NCBI GenBank assembly: GCA_005880945.1
Contig: VBIU01000055.1
Span: forward strand, 1-41,681
Direction: 5' to 3'
Length of the DNA stretch: 41,681 nucleotides
DNA from: Chloroflexota bacterium
Lineage (GTDB): Bacteria > Chloroflexota > Dormibacteria > Dormibacterales > Dormibacteraceae
Of the stretch, positions 6,677 through 14,395 are shown one piece after another. The notes under the pieces are model-generated. The model saw only the letters and a program-made list of their open reading frames with translations, was not told the DNA's origin and did not search any database. Position 1 is the stretch's first letter. Each line of letters begins with the position of its first letter. Both the position numbers and the translations under genes were made by a program.

Positions 6677-7147
6677 ATGTTCGACGGCATCAACCTTTCG
6701 CACATCTTCGTTCTCGACCAGGACAAGGCCCTGGACTTTTACGTCGGCAAGCTAGGCCTCGAGGTCAGCGAAGACCTGGACCTCGGATTCATGCGCTGGC
6801 TGACGGTCAGGGTGCCGGGTGACACGACTCGCGCCGTCTTGCTCGAGACGCCGGGTCCGCCCTCAATGGATGAGGCGACGGCGGCCAAGATGCGCGAGCT
6901 GATCACCAAGGGGGCCACGGGCTTCACGCTCGGCCTCACCACCCCTGACTGCCGCAAGACGTACGAGGAGCTCAAGGCGCGCGGCGTGGAGTTCACCTCG
7001 GAACCGACCGAGCACTTCTACGGGATCGACTGCGGGTTCCGCGACCCATTCGGCAACCAGCTCCGCTTCGTGCAGCTGGCGACCGAGCCGAACGGGCTGC
7101 CCAGGACGCTCGAGGCGCCGGCGACAGCACGGAAAGGATCGCGGTAG
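6677..7147 (+). CDS. VOC-superfamily (glyoxalase/bleomycin-resistance fold) protein
   Basis: 156 aa. Two beta-alpha-beta-beta-beta modules are recognisable: NLSHIFVLDQDKALDFYVGKLG at the N-terminus and GFTLGLTTPDCRKTYEELKARGVEF in the second half, ending in FRDPFGNQLRFVQ, the usual last strand. Members bind a divalent metal with H/E residues; here H10 region (LSHIF), E50s (LLETPG) and the C-terminal strand (RFVQ in place of the common xxxE) make the metal set incomplete, so binding without catalysis is possible. The gene follows the AraC regulator in an operon and is followed by a hairpin with a T-run. The substrate is unknown; small electrophiles or antibiotics are typical. Confidence 0.85.
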   Translation: MFDGINLSHIFVLDQDKALDFYVGKLGLEVSEDLDLGFMRWLTVRVPGDTTRAVLLETPGPPSMDEATAAKMRELITKGATGFTLGLTTPDCRKTYEELKARGVEFTSEPTEHFYGIDCGFRDPFGNQLRFVQLATEPNGLPRTLEAPATARKGSR

Positions 7148-7167
7148 AACCAGCTCCTTCGAGGATG

Positions 7168-7200
7168 GCCCCGTCGAGGCTCAGGCCGAGCGGGGCTTTT
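7168..7200 (+). terminator. Rho-independent-like terminator after the VOC gene
   Basis: GCCCCG (7168-7173) pairs with CGGGGC (7191-7196), extended inside by TCG/CGA with a bulge, followed by TTTT at 7197-7200. It starts in the 33-nt gap between convergent genes and extends into the 3' end of the methyltransferase gene. Confidence 0.65.
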
Positions 7201-7915
7201 CTCCCAGGTAGAGCGTCTGCTTGCCGAGCAAAAGCCAGGCGGGAGGAAAGCCGAGGTAAGCGCGTACGAGGAGCGGGTGCTGCGGAAACCGGCTCTTGGT
7301 CGTATAGGGCAGAAAGCGCGTGATCACCTTCTTGTGCGTGAAGCCCGCCATCGCGGCGGCCTCGGCGAGGCTCTTCTCGGTGAGGGCGGTTTGATGATCG
7401 ATGAAGTCCCAGTAGGAGCCCCCGATGAGCCGGATGTTCGGCTGCAGGATGAGCACGCGGCCTCCGGGCTTGAGGATCGAGAACGCGACCTTCAGCTGCT
7501 GTAGCACTGCTTCCGTCGACGACAGATGCTCCAGGTAGTTGCTGAAGAAAGCGAGGTCGAAGTGATCATTGGGCAACACGTCCGCAAGGTCGAGCCCGCT
7601 CGCGCGCACGAAGTGCACATCCTTGGGCAGGGAGCTCGCGACGTCGCGTATGTCGGTCGCCCAGCGATCCGCGGCGCGAATGTTGCGAATGAAATAGCCG
7701 ATGTCGCATGCGATGTCGACCACCCGAGCGCCTGGCTCGACAAAGCGTTGCAAGTACCGGCCCACCTCGCGCCAGATGGCCTCTTTGGCGACCTCGTCCT
7801 CGCGACTGAACCGCTGCTCGTAGACCTCTTTGAGAACGATCGGCGGCAGCTTGCCGGCGGGTCCCACCCGATCGGCGTCCGATTCCTGCTTCAATCGCTT
7901 GAACGGCGCGGCCAC
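7181..7915 (-). CDS. Class I SAM-dependent methyltransferase
   Basis: 244 aa from GTG 7915. The Rossmann core is visible: motif I VVDIACDIGYF (residues about 65-75, a variant of the usual DxGxGxG), an acidic strand end (ATDIRD), the strand FDLAFFSNYLEHL, and the post-motif KPGGRVLILQPN. These place it among small-molecule or glycan methyltransferases of the Methyltransf_11/23 type. The C-terminal 60 aa (TKSRFPQHPLLVRAYL) is typical of members linked to polysaccharide or lipid clusters. TATCGT ends 10 nt upstream, suggesting its own near-leaderless promoter even though the GNAT gene lies only 37 nt upstream on the same strand. Confidence 0.8.
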   Translation of the reverse strand: MAAPFKRLKQESDADRVGPAGKLPPIVLKEVYEQRFSREDEVAKEAIWREVGRYLQRFVEPGARVVDIACDIGYFIRNIRAADRWATDIRDVASSLPKDVHFVRASGLDLADVLPNDHFDLAFFSNYLEHLSSTEAVLQQLKVAFSILKPGGRVLILQPNIRLIGGSYWDFIDHQTALTEKSLAEAAAMAGFTHKKVITRFLPYTTKSRFPQHPLLVRAYLGFPPAWLLLGKQTLYLGEKPRSA

Positions 7916-7925
7916 TGGAAGGTCA

Positions 7926-7931
7926 ACGATA
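7926..7931 (-). promoter_or_regulatory. -10 element TATCGT of the methyltransferase gene
   Basis: TANNNT hexamer on the minus strand ending 10 nt before the GTG start at 7915. Confidence 0.4.
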
Positions 7932-7952
7932 GCGCTCGGTCAAGCGGTCGCC

Positions 7953-8723
7953 TCAGCGGTAGATGAGATTCGCGCCAAACCGCGAGAAGCCGAGCCTCTC
8001 GTAGACCCGCGTCGCCTCTTCGTTGGCGGCATCGAGAAAAGCAAAATCGCCTCCGTTGGCGAAATGCCGCCGGACGAGCTCGGAGGTGATTGCGGCCGCC
8101 ACGCCGCGGCGCCGGCGGTCCTTTCGCGTGACCACGCCCACGATCTCGGCGGCTCCCTTGACCGCGTGAGAGACGCCGGTACCCGCCGGCTCCCACTCGA
8201 GCCAGGCGAGCAGGAACACGCTGTTGGGTCTGGCCATGTCGGCGCGCAGACGTTCGACCGGCTGCGGCACTCGATCGAGCTCACCGCCATCGGTCCACCG
8301 GATGGCTTGAAATGCCTCCAGCTCGGCCGGCGTCGCGCCGGCCGACAGCTGGGTCAGGTGCACCTCATCGGGCGTGGCGAAGGGCTTGAACGAATCCGGC
8401 CGGCACGACATCAGGGGATTTCGTTCGCGCAGCTTCAGGCCGGCGGCCTCCAGCCAGTGGCCGACTTTTGGAAAGACCGTCTCGTTGTACTCGATCTCGA
8501 GGGCGACCTTGTGCTTCTTGAAGGCCGTCCGCAGCTTGGTCAGGGATTTCGTTGTCTCGGCTTCGGTCGGCGCGCCGTCGATCAGCGTCGCCCAACCTGT
8601 CGTCGCGCCGTCGCCTGCTGAGAGGAGCGCCCTGAACGGTCCAGCCGAAAGCATCTCCACGCCGTCGTCATGGCCGGCGAGCGTGTCGCGCTGCCAGGTC
8701 TGGAAGCGGTCGGTGTCATTCAT
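7953..8723 (-). CDS. GNAT-family N-acetyltransferase
   Basis: 256 aa from ATG 8723 (a TTG one codon upstream is the alternative). The C-terminal half is a GNAT domain: EIVGVVTRKDRRRRGVAAAIT carries the acetyl-CoA pyrophosphate-binding R/Q-x-x-G-x-A loop (RRRRGVA), followed by FLDAANEEATRVYERLGF, the N-x-x-A-x-x-x-Y-x-x-x-GF end motif. The N-terminal half (about 1-125) is a degenerate GNAT-like or substrate domain, as in two-domain members. The substrate is unknown. Downstream on the same strand is a methyltransferase; upstream, divergently, the UbiE-like gene with a 110-bp spacer in which I see no clear -10 for either direction. Confidence 0.82.
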   Translation of the reverse strand: MNDTDRFQTWQRDTLAGHDDGVEMLSAGPFRALLSAGDGATTGWATLIDGAPTEAETTKSLTKLRTAFKKHKVALEIEYNETVFPKVGHWLEAAGLKLRERNPLMSCRPDSFKPFATPDEVHLTQLSAGATPAELEAFQAIRWTDGGELDRVPQPVERLRADMARPNSVFLLAWLEWEPAGTGVSHAVKGAAEIVGVVTRKDRRRRGVAAAITSELVRRHFANGGDFAFLDAANEEATRVYERLGFSRFGANLIYR

Positions 8724-8839
8724 CAAAGGATCGCGCGGTCATGACAAATCGCCCACACACGGGCCCATTGTGTGCCACCATGCCGCAGACCACCGAGGTG
8801 GGATGTTGCCGCCGGCCGCCGCCCGGGTCATCCTGAGAT

Positions 8840-9586
8840 GTGATGGCAAGGGGTGAGCCGGAAACCAGGACCGTCGAGAACGCCTTCGCGGCCGACCTCT
8901 TCTCGGGCCTGCCGAGGCGATACGACGCCCTGGCGGAGGTCCTGTCTTTCGGCCAGAACGGGCGTTGGCGCGCGGCGCTCGTCGCGCGAATTGCCACCGC
9001 CGAACCCACACGGATCCTGGATGTCGCCACCGGCACCGCCGGCGTCGCCATCGCGCTCGCGCGGCGCACGGGTGCGCAGGTGACGGGCGTCGACATCAGC
9101 GAGTCGATGCTCGTGCGGGGGCGCGAGCGTGTTCGAGAGGCAGGCCTCGAAAGCCGCATCAGCCTTCAGGCGGGCCGTGCCGAGGAGCTTCCGTTCCCCG
9201 ACGGATCGTTCGACGCTGTCAGCTTCACGTACCTGCTGCGCTACGTCCGTGACCCTGCCGCGACGGTCGCTGAGCTGGCGCGCGTCATGCGCCCGGGCGG
9301 CGTGATGGCTAGCCTCGACTTCTTCGTGCCACCGAACCCGGCATCGCACGGCGCGTGGTGGTTGTACACACGGTGCGTGCTTCCTGTCGCGGGCGCAGCG
9401 CTCGGGGGATCGGAATGGTGGAGGGTAGGGCGCTTCCTGGGCCCGAACATCTCGAGCTTCTACCGCGCATGGCCGGCGTCCCGGATCGTCGATGCCTGGA
9501 AGGCGGCAGGGATGACCGGCGTCCGTCACAAGCCGATGAGCCTGGGCGGGGGCCTCGTGATGTGGGCTGTGAAGCGAGATGCCTGA
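8840..9586 (+). CDS. UbiE/MenG-type quinone C-methyltransferase
   Basis: 248 aa counted from GTG 8840; the ATG at 8843 is equally likely. The start resembles UbiE proteins (FSGLPRRYDALAEVLSFGQNGRWR, where the family has a YD...SFG..R.WR pattern). Motif I is ILDVATGTAGVAIALA, motif II VTGVDISESML, then LPFPDGSFDAVSFTYLLRYV and the signature MRPGGVMASLDFFVPPNP. The family methylates demethylmenaquinone or the equivalent ubiquinone intermediate with SAM at the membrane surface. The stop overlaps the start of a UbiA-like membrane protein gene by 8 nt, which supports a lipid-quinone or polyprenyl substrate. The exact substrate is not shown by sequence. Confidence 0.82.
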   Translation: MMARGEPETRTVENAFAADLFSGLPRRYDALAEVLSFGQNGRWRAALVARIATAEPTRILDVATGTAGVAIALARRTGAQVTGVDISESMLVRGRERVREAGLESRISLQAGRAEELPFPDGSFDAVSFTYLLRYVRDPAATVAELARVMRPGGVMASLDFFVPPNPASHGAWWLYTRCVLPVAGAALGGSEWWRVGRFLGPNISSFYRAWPASRIVDAWKAAGMTGVRHKPMSLGGGLVMWAVKRDA

Positions 9587-10313
9587 AACACTTGCGCCGG
9601 CTTACTACGCCGCGCGCTCTGGCGGCTGGCGCCGCGACGTATGGGCGGTCCTCCATCCGCCGTACACCGCGTGGCACCTCTCTTACGTTCTCATCGGCGC
9701 CTCCATGGCCCCGACCGTGGATGCGGTCAGGCTCACCGCGACGTTGCTCGCCTTCTTTTTGGCGGTCGGGATCTCCGCCCACGCGCTCGACGAGCTCAAA
9801 GGTCGCCCGCTCGGCACAGAGCTGCCGGGAGCGGTCCTGTCAGTCGCCGCCGCTGTCGGGCTGCTCGGCGCCGTCGGGCTCGGCTTCGCCGGAGTCACAA
9901 GAGTCGGTTTCGGATTGCTTCCATTCATCGCGGCCGGCATCCTGTTCGTGTTCGCCTACAACCTGGAGCTGCTCGGCGGCAAGCTGCATGGAGACTTCTG
10001 GTTCGCGCTGTCCTGGGGCGCCTTTCCTCTGCTGACCGCCTTCTTCGCGCAGACCGGGCGCATCTCGATCGGCGCCCTCGCCGCGTCCGCCGGCGCGTTC
10101 GCGCTGTCGTACGGCCAGCGGAGCCTCAGCACCCCAGCGCGCCTGCTGCGCCGGCGCAGCAGATCGGTCACGGGCATTGTCGAGCTGAGGGATGGGACGC
10201 AGGTGCGGCTGGACGAGGCCGCGCTGCTCCGCCCGTTGGAGCAGGCGCTGCGCGCCTTCTCGTGGGGCGTGGTGGCGCTCGCGGTGGGCCTGGCCGCAAC
10301 CAGGTTTTTGTGA
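9579..10313 (+). CDS. Polytopic membrane protein, distantly UbiA-prenyltransferase-like
   Basis: 244 aa with about seven hydrophobic segments. No secure family match. Two features recall UbiA prenyltransferases: a conserved polar loop after TM2, HALDELKGRPLGTELPG (about 67-83), in the place of the NDxxDxxxD Mg-diphosphate motif, and YNLELLGGKLHGDFWF (about 127-142) in the place of the second motif before TM5. Both have fewer aspartates than a canonical enzyme. A soluble stretch (about 195-225, RSVTGIVELRDGTQVRLDEA) near the C-terminus is unusual for UbiA. Overlap with the UbiE-like gene upstream and the hemolysin III gene 21 nt downstream makes a three-gene unit. Role in quinone or isoprenoid lipid synthesis is inferred from context. 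Confidence 0.6.
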   Translation: MPETLAPAYYAARSGGWRRDVWAVLHPPYTAWHLSYVLIGASMAPTVDAVRLTATLLAFFLAVGISAHALDELKGRPLGTELPGAVLSVAAAVGLLGAVGLGFAGVTRVGFGLLPFIAAGILFVFAYNLELLGGKLHGDFWFALSWGAFPLLTAFFAQTGRISIGALAASAGAFALSYGQRSLSTPARLLRRRSRSVTGIVELRDGTQVRLDEAALLRPLEQALRAFSWGVVALAVGLAATRFL

Positions 10314-10318
10314 CGCGG

Positions 10319-10324
10319 TATGCT
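10319..10324 (+). promoter_or_regulatory. Possible internal -10 element TATGCT
   Basis: TANNNT hexamer ending 10 nt before ATG 10335 of the hemolysin III gene. If used, it excludes the ATG at 10320, which overlaps the hexamer. Confidence 0.35.
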
Positions 10325-10334
10325 GCAACGTGTC

Positions 10335-11000
10335 ATGACAGCGCAGCCGGAGCTTCCCTCCAAGCCGCTCTTGCGAGGCTGGTCGCACGGCCTGGCGGCC
10401 CTGGTCGCAATCGCCGGGCTGGTGGCGCTCATCCTCATCACGCGGCACGACCCGGCAAAGCTGATGTCGATGGTCGTGTACGGGACAGGCCTGGTGCTTC
10501 TCTTCGGAGTCAGCGCGACCTACCACATCTTCAACTGGTCGCCGAAGGTCAAGGACTGGCTGCGTCGCGCTGACCACGCGACGATCTTCGTATTCATCGC
10601 CGCTACCTACACCCCGCTCGTGTTCAACGTCCTGGAGGGCTGGTGGCGCATCGCGGTGCTGATCGCGATCTGGACCTGCGCCGCCGCGGGCGTGGCGGGA
10701 GCGGCCCCATTCCTGCGTATCCCCCGGGGGCTGCTTGCGGCGCTCTACCTGGCCATGGGCTGGCTGGCCGTCATCGCGCTGGTTCCGCTCACTGCGGCGC
10801 TGGGCTGGGTGGCCGCGGTGCTGATGGGGTTGGGCGGGCTGCAGTACTCGCTCGGAGCGGCGGCCTATGCATTCAAGCGGCCGCGTCTGTGGCCGCGCGT
10901 GTTCGGCTATCACGAGCTGTTTCACCTCGCCGTGATCACCGCGAGCGCGACCTTCTACGTGATCGTCGTGCACTACGCGGTGCCATTTCACCGCGCTTGA
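10335..11000 (+). CDS. Hemolysin III family (PAQR-like, YqfA) integral membrane protein
   Basis: 221 aa from ATG 10335; an ATG five codons upstream (10320) is possible. Seven hydrophobic segments. The family motifs are all present: SATYHIFNW (the SxxYH signature, about 65), RADHATIFVFIAATYTP (about 84-100), and GYHELFHLAVITAS near the C-terminus (about 195-208); the Ser/His/Asp/His residues form the putative zinc hydrolase site shared with adiponectin receptors. The bacterial role is membrane-lipid homeostasis or unknown. It closes the unit with the UbiE-like and UbiA-like genes and converges on the carboxylase gene with 6 nt between the stops. Confidence 0.88.
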   Translation: MTAQPELPSKPLLRGWSHGLAALVAIAGLVALILITRHDPAKLMSMVVYGTGLVLLFGVSATYHIFNWSPKVKDWLRRADHATIFVFIAATYTPLVFNVLEGWWRIAVLIAIWTCAAAGVAGAAPFLRIPRGLLAALYLAMGWLAVIALVPLTAALGWVAAVLMGLGGLQYSLGAAAYAFKRPRLWPRVFGYHELFHLAVITASATFYVIVVHYAVPFHRA

Positions 11001-11006
11001 AGTCGC

Positions 11007-12497
11007 CTAGACCGGCGGCACCCCGTGCTTTCGGTTTGGCCGGGATGACTCTCGTGTCGCATACGCCTTGAATCGCGCGATCAACACGTCGCGCAAGCGC
11101 TCTGGCTCGACCACGTCGTCGACGATGAGGTTGGCGGCGAGCTTGTAGAGGTCGATGTCCTCTCGGTACTCGTCCTCCAGCTGCTTGCGACGCGCGGCCT
11201 TCTCACCCTCCGGCAGCTCGGCAAGCTTGTTGAAGAAGACAGCGTTGACTGCCGGCTCAGGACCCATCACGGCGATCTGCGCGGACGGCAGCGCGATGAC
11301 GCAATCCGAATCGAATGCCGGCCCGGCCATCGCATACAAGCCTGCGCCGTACGCCTTGCGCACGATGACCGAGATCTTCGGCACCGTCGCCTCGGACACG
11401 GCGCTGATCATCTTCGCCCCGTGGCGGATGATGCCGCGACGCTCGACATCGGTCCCGATCATGAAGCCGGGTACGTCGGCGAGGAAGAGAAGAGGTATCT
11501 CGAACGCGTCACAGAGCCAGATGAAACGCGCCGCCTTGTCGGCGGAATCGTTGAACAGCACGCCGCCCTTCTGCATCGGCTGGTTCGCGACGATGCCCAC
11601 CGCCTGGCCGTCGAAACGCGCGAACCCGGTCAGCAGCTCCTTGGCGAAGAGCTTCTTGATCTCCAGCCAGCTGCCCTCGTCGATCAGCGCATCGATGACC
11701 TTGCGCATGTCGTAGCCGCGGTTCGGCTCCGCGGGGATGAGATCGGTGAACGGTTTCGAACCTGCGCGCGGAGGCTTCGGCGTGCACTGGCCCGGCTTTT
11801 CTCCCGAACGCTGGGGCATGAACTGGAAGTAAGCGCGCGCGAACCCGATCGCCTCCTTGTCATCACCGACGAGCGCATCGCCGCAGCCGCTTTCGGTGCA
11901 GTGCATGCGCGCGCCGCCCAGCTCCTCGAGGCTGACCTTCTCGCCGACCACGACCTCGACCATGCGAGGCGATCCCAGGTACATCGACGCGTTGCCCTCG
12001 ACCATGATCACGACATCGCAGAAGGCCGGGATGTAGGCGCCACCGGCCGCCGATGGGCCGAACAAAAGGCAGATCTGTGGCACCTGGCCCGAGAGCTCTA
12101 CCTCGTTGAAGAAGATCCGGCCGGCGTGACGCCTCCCCGGAAACATGTCGATCTGGTCGGTGATTCGGGCCCCGGCGGAGTCGACCAGGTAGAAGAGCGG
12201 CACGCGGATTCGGGCGGCTGTCTCCTGGATCCGGATGATCTTCTCGACGGTCCGGGCGCCCCAGCTGCCCGCTTTCACCGTCGGGTCGTTGGCCATGACC
12301 GCAACCTGCCGGCCTTCGATCATGCCCAGCCCCGTGATCACCCCGTCGGCGGGCAGCTCTTCGGCGAGCCCTGGGTCGAGAAGAATGTCCAGACGCTCTC
12401 GCGCGGTGAGCTTGTTCTGCTCGCGAAGCTTCGGCAGGTAGCGCGTGCCACCTTTCAGCGCTCGATCGCGGAGCTCGCGATGGCGCTCCTTGCCCAT
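11007..12497 (-). CDS. Acyl-CoA carboxylase carboxyltransferase (beta) subunit
   Basis: 496 aa, the normal length of PccB/MccB/AccD-type subunits. The N-terminal crotonase-like half has KLTARERLDILLD (signature), DSAGARI and the oxyanion loop GPSAAGGAYIPA; the C-terminal half has VGIVANQPMQKGG, FLADVPGFMIG and the second oxyanion region KAYGAGLYAMAGPAF. The enzyme moves the carboxyl from biotin-BCCP to an acyl-CoA (propionyl-, acetyl- or 3-methylcrotonyl-CoA). DSAGAR plus length and the GRRHAGRIFFN segment lean to the methylcrotonyl-CoA type, but this is not decisive. ATG 12497 sits 4 nt after the enoyl-CoA hydratase stop, so they are one operon. The biotin carboxylase subunit is not in the window. 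Confidence 0.9.
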   Translation of the reverse strand: MGKERHRELRDRALKGGTRYLPKLREQNKLTARERLDILLDPGLAEELPADGVITGLGMIEGRQVAVMANDPTVKAGSWGARTVEKIIRIQETAARIRVPLFYLVDSAGARITDQIDMFPGRRHAGRIFFNEVELSGQVPQICLLFGPSAAGGAYIPAFCDVVIMVEGNASMYLGSPRMVEVVVGEKVSLEELGGARMHCTESGCGDALVGDDKEAIGFARAYFQFMPQRSGEKPGQCTPKPPRAGSKPFTDLIPAEPNRGYDMRKVIDALIDEGSWLEIKKLFAKELLTGFARFDGQAVGIVANQPMQKGGVLFNDSADKAARFIWLCDAFEIPLLFLADVPGFMIGTDVERRGIIRHGAKMISAVSEATVPKISVIVRKAYGAGLYAMAGPAFDSDCVIALPSAQIAVMGPEPAVNAVFFNKLAELPEGEKAARRKQLEDEYREDIDLYKLAANLIVDDVVEPERLRDVLIARFKAYATRESSRPNRKHGVPPV

Positions 12498-12501
12498 CGG
12501 G

Positions 12502-13296
12502 CTATCTTCCTTTGAAGTCCGGCTCGCGCTTCTCAAAAAAGGCCTTGATGCCCTCTTTCGAGTCCTCGGTCAGGGTGACCAGCGTGAACTGGCTGTGGAG
12601 GTAGGCGAGGGCGGCGCGGAATTCCATGTCCTGCTGACGGTAGAACGACTCGCGGCCCAGCCGCATGGCGAGAGGGGACTTCTTCGCGAGCTTGTCGACA
12701 ATCTCCTTGACCGCAGAGTCGAGCTGGTCGTGCGGCACGACGCGGTTGATCAGTCCCAGACCCTGCAGCTGGGTCGCCGTCCAGCGGTCGCCGAGCATCT
12801 CCATCTCGAGGAGGACCTTGCGGGGCAGGTTTCGGGAGAGGATCGCCTGGATCATCATCGGCCAGATCCCGACGTTGATCTCCGGCGTGCCGAACGTGGC
12901 GGTATCGGTGGAGACGAGCAGGTCGCAGGCGCACGCCAGCCCGAGGCCCCCCGCCAAGGCGTGGCCGTTGATCCGACCGACGATCGGCTTCCCGAGACTG
13001 TCCATCAGCGCGAAGAGGTCGACGAAAAGGTCCCGGCTGCGGTGGCGCTCGAGGTCGGTCATCCCGCCATCGAAGCTGGACAGGTCCGCCCCGGCGCAAA
13101 ATGCCCGGTCCCCGGCGCCGGTCAATACGACCACGCGGACGTCGGGCTCACCCTGGCACCAGCGAAGCGCGGCGGCGAGGTCGCGCAGCATGATCGAAGA
13201 GAGCGGGTTGCGCTGCTCTGGGCGGTTCAGGGTGACGGTGGCCGCATGGCCCTCGACCGAAACCAGCACCTGCTCGAGCGTCGGAGTCTCAGTCAA
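12502..13296 (-). CDS. Enoyl-CoA hydratase/isomerase (crotonase) family
   Basis: 264 aa from TTG 13296. This start is preferred over the upstream ATG at 13380 because TACGAT lies 7 nt before it and crotonase homology begins soon after (LVSVEGHAATVTLNRPEQRNPLS). The oxyanion hole is formed by AFCAGADLSSF and GHALAGGLGLACACD; the second acid is E in FGTPEINVGIWP, the first catalytic Glu position being replaced by the aliphatic/Gly stretch, so hydratase and isomerase activity cannot be separated. A typical length of about 260 aa agrees with the short start. The gene leads an operon with the acyl-CoA carboxylase beta subunit, consistent with leucine- or fatty-acid-type degradation (methylglutaconyl-CoA hydratase is one candidate). 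Confidence 0.87.
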   Translation of the reverse strand: MTETPTLEQVLVSVEGHAATVTLNRPEQRNPLSSIMLRDLAAALRWCQGEPDVRVVVLTGAGDRAFCAGADLSSFDGGMTDLERHRSRDLFVDLFALMDSLGKPIVGRINGHALAGGLGLACACDLLVSTDTATFGTPEINVGIWPMMIQAILSRNLPRKVLLEMEMLGDRWTATQLQGLGLINRVVPHDQLDSAVKEIVDKLAKKSPLAMRLGRESFYRQQDMEFRAALAYLHSQFTLVTLTEDSKEGIKAFFEKREPDFKGR

Positions 13297-13303
13297 CCGC
13301 GTA

Positions 13304-13309
13304 ATCGTA
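13304..13309 (-). promoter_or_regulatory. -10 element TACGAT of the hydratase-carboxylase operon
   Basis: TANNNT hexamer on the minus strand ending 7 nt before the TTG start at 13296; helps choose that start. Confidence 0.45.
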
Positions 13310-13423
13310 GGCCGACGGCGAGGTCGATCTGCGGCCCTCAATCCCATGGGTTTCCGCATTGTTGCCAGGCCACGATCCACTGCTTACCTTTATCTATGTC
13401 GCAGGCATTCCTTAACAAAAACA

Positions 13424-13443
13424 CTTTGCCGGATCGGGCAAAG
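13424..13443. promoter_or_regulatory. Palindromic site, possible operator (CTTTGCC-6-GGCAAAG)
   Basis: Perfect 7-bp inverted repeat separated by GGATCG, in the 242-bp divergent spacer between the hydratase operon and the MerR gene, about 70 bp before the MerR -10. Size and spacing suit a dimeric regulator such as a MerR-family protein, or a small hairpin. No T-run follows, so it is not a terminator. Confidence 0.4.
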
Positions 13444-13513
13444 GGTGCCCAGAATGTAGCGAACCTGCAACCGTGTATGTAACCCAAAGTTAGGCCAGCA
13501 ATCGCTTAAACGC

Positions 13514-13519
13514 TATAAT
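13514..13519 (+). promoter_or_regulatory. Consensus -10 TATAAT of the MerR-family gene
   Basis: Perfect TATAAT, rare in this GC-rich window, with a poor -35 (TTAGGC, 13490-13495, 18 nt spacer). The poor -35 is in keeping with promoters activated by MerR-type twisting. The expected transcript start leaves a leader of about 12 nt. Confidence 0.6.
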
Positions 13520-13538
13520 CCGCCCGATCAAGAAGCAA

Positions 13539-13904
13539 ATGAAGGTAAGGCAGCGCGATACTGCCGCGCAATCTGCTGCGGCGCCCGATGATGCGGGCAT
13601 CGACCTCGACAAACCGATCTTCACGCTCAGCGTGGCGTCGGAGATCCTGGAGACGCATCCTCGGACCCTGATGATGTACGAGCACCTGGACATGATTCGG
13701 CCCAAGCGGACGGTGACGAATCGCCGGCGCTACTCGCGGCGGGACGTGATGAAGCTGCAGGCGATCCAGACCCTGACCCGCAAGCATGGCGTCAATCTCG
13801 CGGGCGTCCGATACATCCTGGCGCTGCTCAAGCGCCTGCAGAACGCTGGAGTCGAACCACCGGAGGGACTGAGGAACCTGGATGTGACCCTACTCGACGT
13901 CTAA
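13539..13904 (+). CDS. MerR-family regulator, HspR-like
   Basis: 121 aa. After a 25-aa charged/Ala-rich N-terminus, the winged HTH runs from about 27 to 95: IFTLSVASEILETHPRTLMMYE (helix-turn-helix with the MerR 'xxYE' turn), HLDMIRPKRT..NRRRYSRRDV (wing, with the RRYS pattern) and MKLQAIQTLTRKHGVNLAGVRYIL. This is the HspR/MerR-like arrangement (PRTLRxYExxGLIxPxR, NxGINLAGV); HspR represses dnaK-type heat-shock operons through direct or inverted repeats. No chaperone gene is adjacent and no HAIR-type element was found, so the target is open. It has no effector-binding cysteines. A zinc-ribbon gene follows after 37 nt. The upstream palindrome at 13424 may be its site. Confidence 0.85.
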   Translation: MKVRQRDTAAQSAAAPDDAGIDLDKPIFTLSVASEILETHPRTLMMYEHLDMIRPKRTVTNRRRYSRRDVMKLQAIQTLTRKHGVNLAGVRYILALLKRLQNAGVEPPEGLRNLDVTLLDV

Positions 13905-13941
13905 GTAACGGCCCGGCGATCGGGTCGATGAATAGCAACGG

Positions 13942-14145
13942 ATGGAGCATATGTCGAAGAAAAGAAGGCGTTTGGAGATCAAGGTCGAACCTCTGCCGCT
14001 TCCGTTCCAGGACGAGATGGCATCGTGTCCCGTGTGCGGCCGCGACGCGGGGGCGATCGGGAGGCGTCACCTCCAGATCGTTTTTCGCTGCGAGGGATGC
14101 AAGGTCGTCTTCAAGAGGAACCGGTCGTGGCCCTATGTCTATTGA
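13942..14145 (+). CDS. Small zinc-ribbon protein
   Basis: 67 aa, not a named family. A basic N-terminus (KKRRRLEIK) is followed by CPVCG (about 29-33) and CEGC (about 50-53), a four-cysteine zinc ribbon with a beta-strand HLQIVFRC between, and a basic Trp/Tyr end (FKRNRSWPYVY). Such ribbons bind nucleic acid or RNA polymerase. It probably shares the transcript of the MerR-family gene, 37 nt upstream. ATG 13951 (fourth codon) has GGAG just before it and may be the true start. A large structured repeat begins 4 bp after the stop. Confidence 0.68.
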   Translation: MEHMSKKRRRLEIKVEPLPLPFQDEMASCPVCGRDAGAIGRRHLQIVFRCEGCKVVFKRNRSWPYVY

Positions 14146-14148
14146 CGT

Positions 14149-14357
14149 ATGGGAGGGAACCCGGATGGTTCCCTCCCATCGCCGGGCGCTTCGCGCGCGG
14201 ACCCGGCCCTGAATCACGTCTAGCCTGGAGTTAGCCCAATCGATTGGGCCGGCGCTCTCTTTCCGGTATATCGATGGGATTTGACTAAGGATTAGCTACT
14301 CCTAGCGGCGATCGGGAGTGATGAGAAACAAAGTCATGGCCGGGGGGACCCCGGCCA
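14149..14357 (+). repeat. Hairpin-rich intergenic element, copy A
   Basis: Related to copy B at 32550-32705. Order: a perfect 13-bp stem with loop CGGAT (14149-14161 with 14167-14179); a 21-nt block identical to copy B (14180-14200) holding GCGC-TTCG-CGC; an extra stretch found only here (14201-14254) containing the 16-bp palindrome GCCCAATCGATTGGGC; a 25-nt block 24/25 identical to copy B (14255-14279); and a final perfect stem GGCCGGGG-GGA-CCCCGGCC (14338-14356). The first stem differs from copy B at four positions, all compensated. No ORF of note lies in it. It ends 39 nt before the -10 of the DUF2342 gene. Could be a structured RNA or a non-autonomous mobile element with subterminal hairpins. 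Confidence 0.7.
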
Positions 14358-14395
14358 ACCCTGCGGCGCTAGCGATGCCTGGCCTCCGGGTTGCG

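Noticed and set aside
14238-14253. Palindrome GCCCAATCGATTGGGC as an operator
   Set aside because: Lies inside the insertion specific to structured element copy A and not next to a promoter; treated as part of that element.
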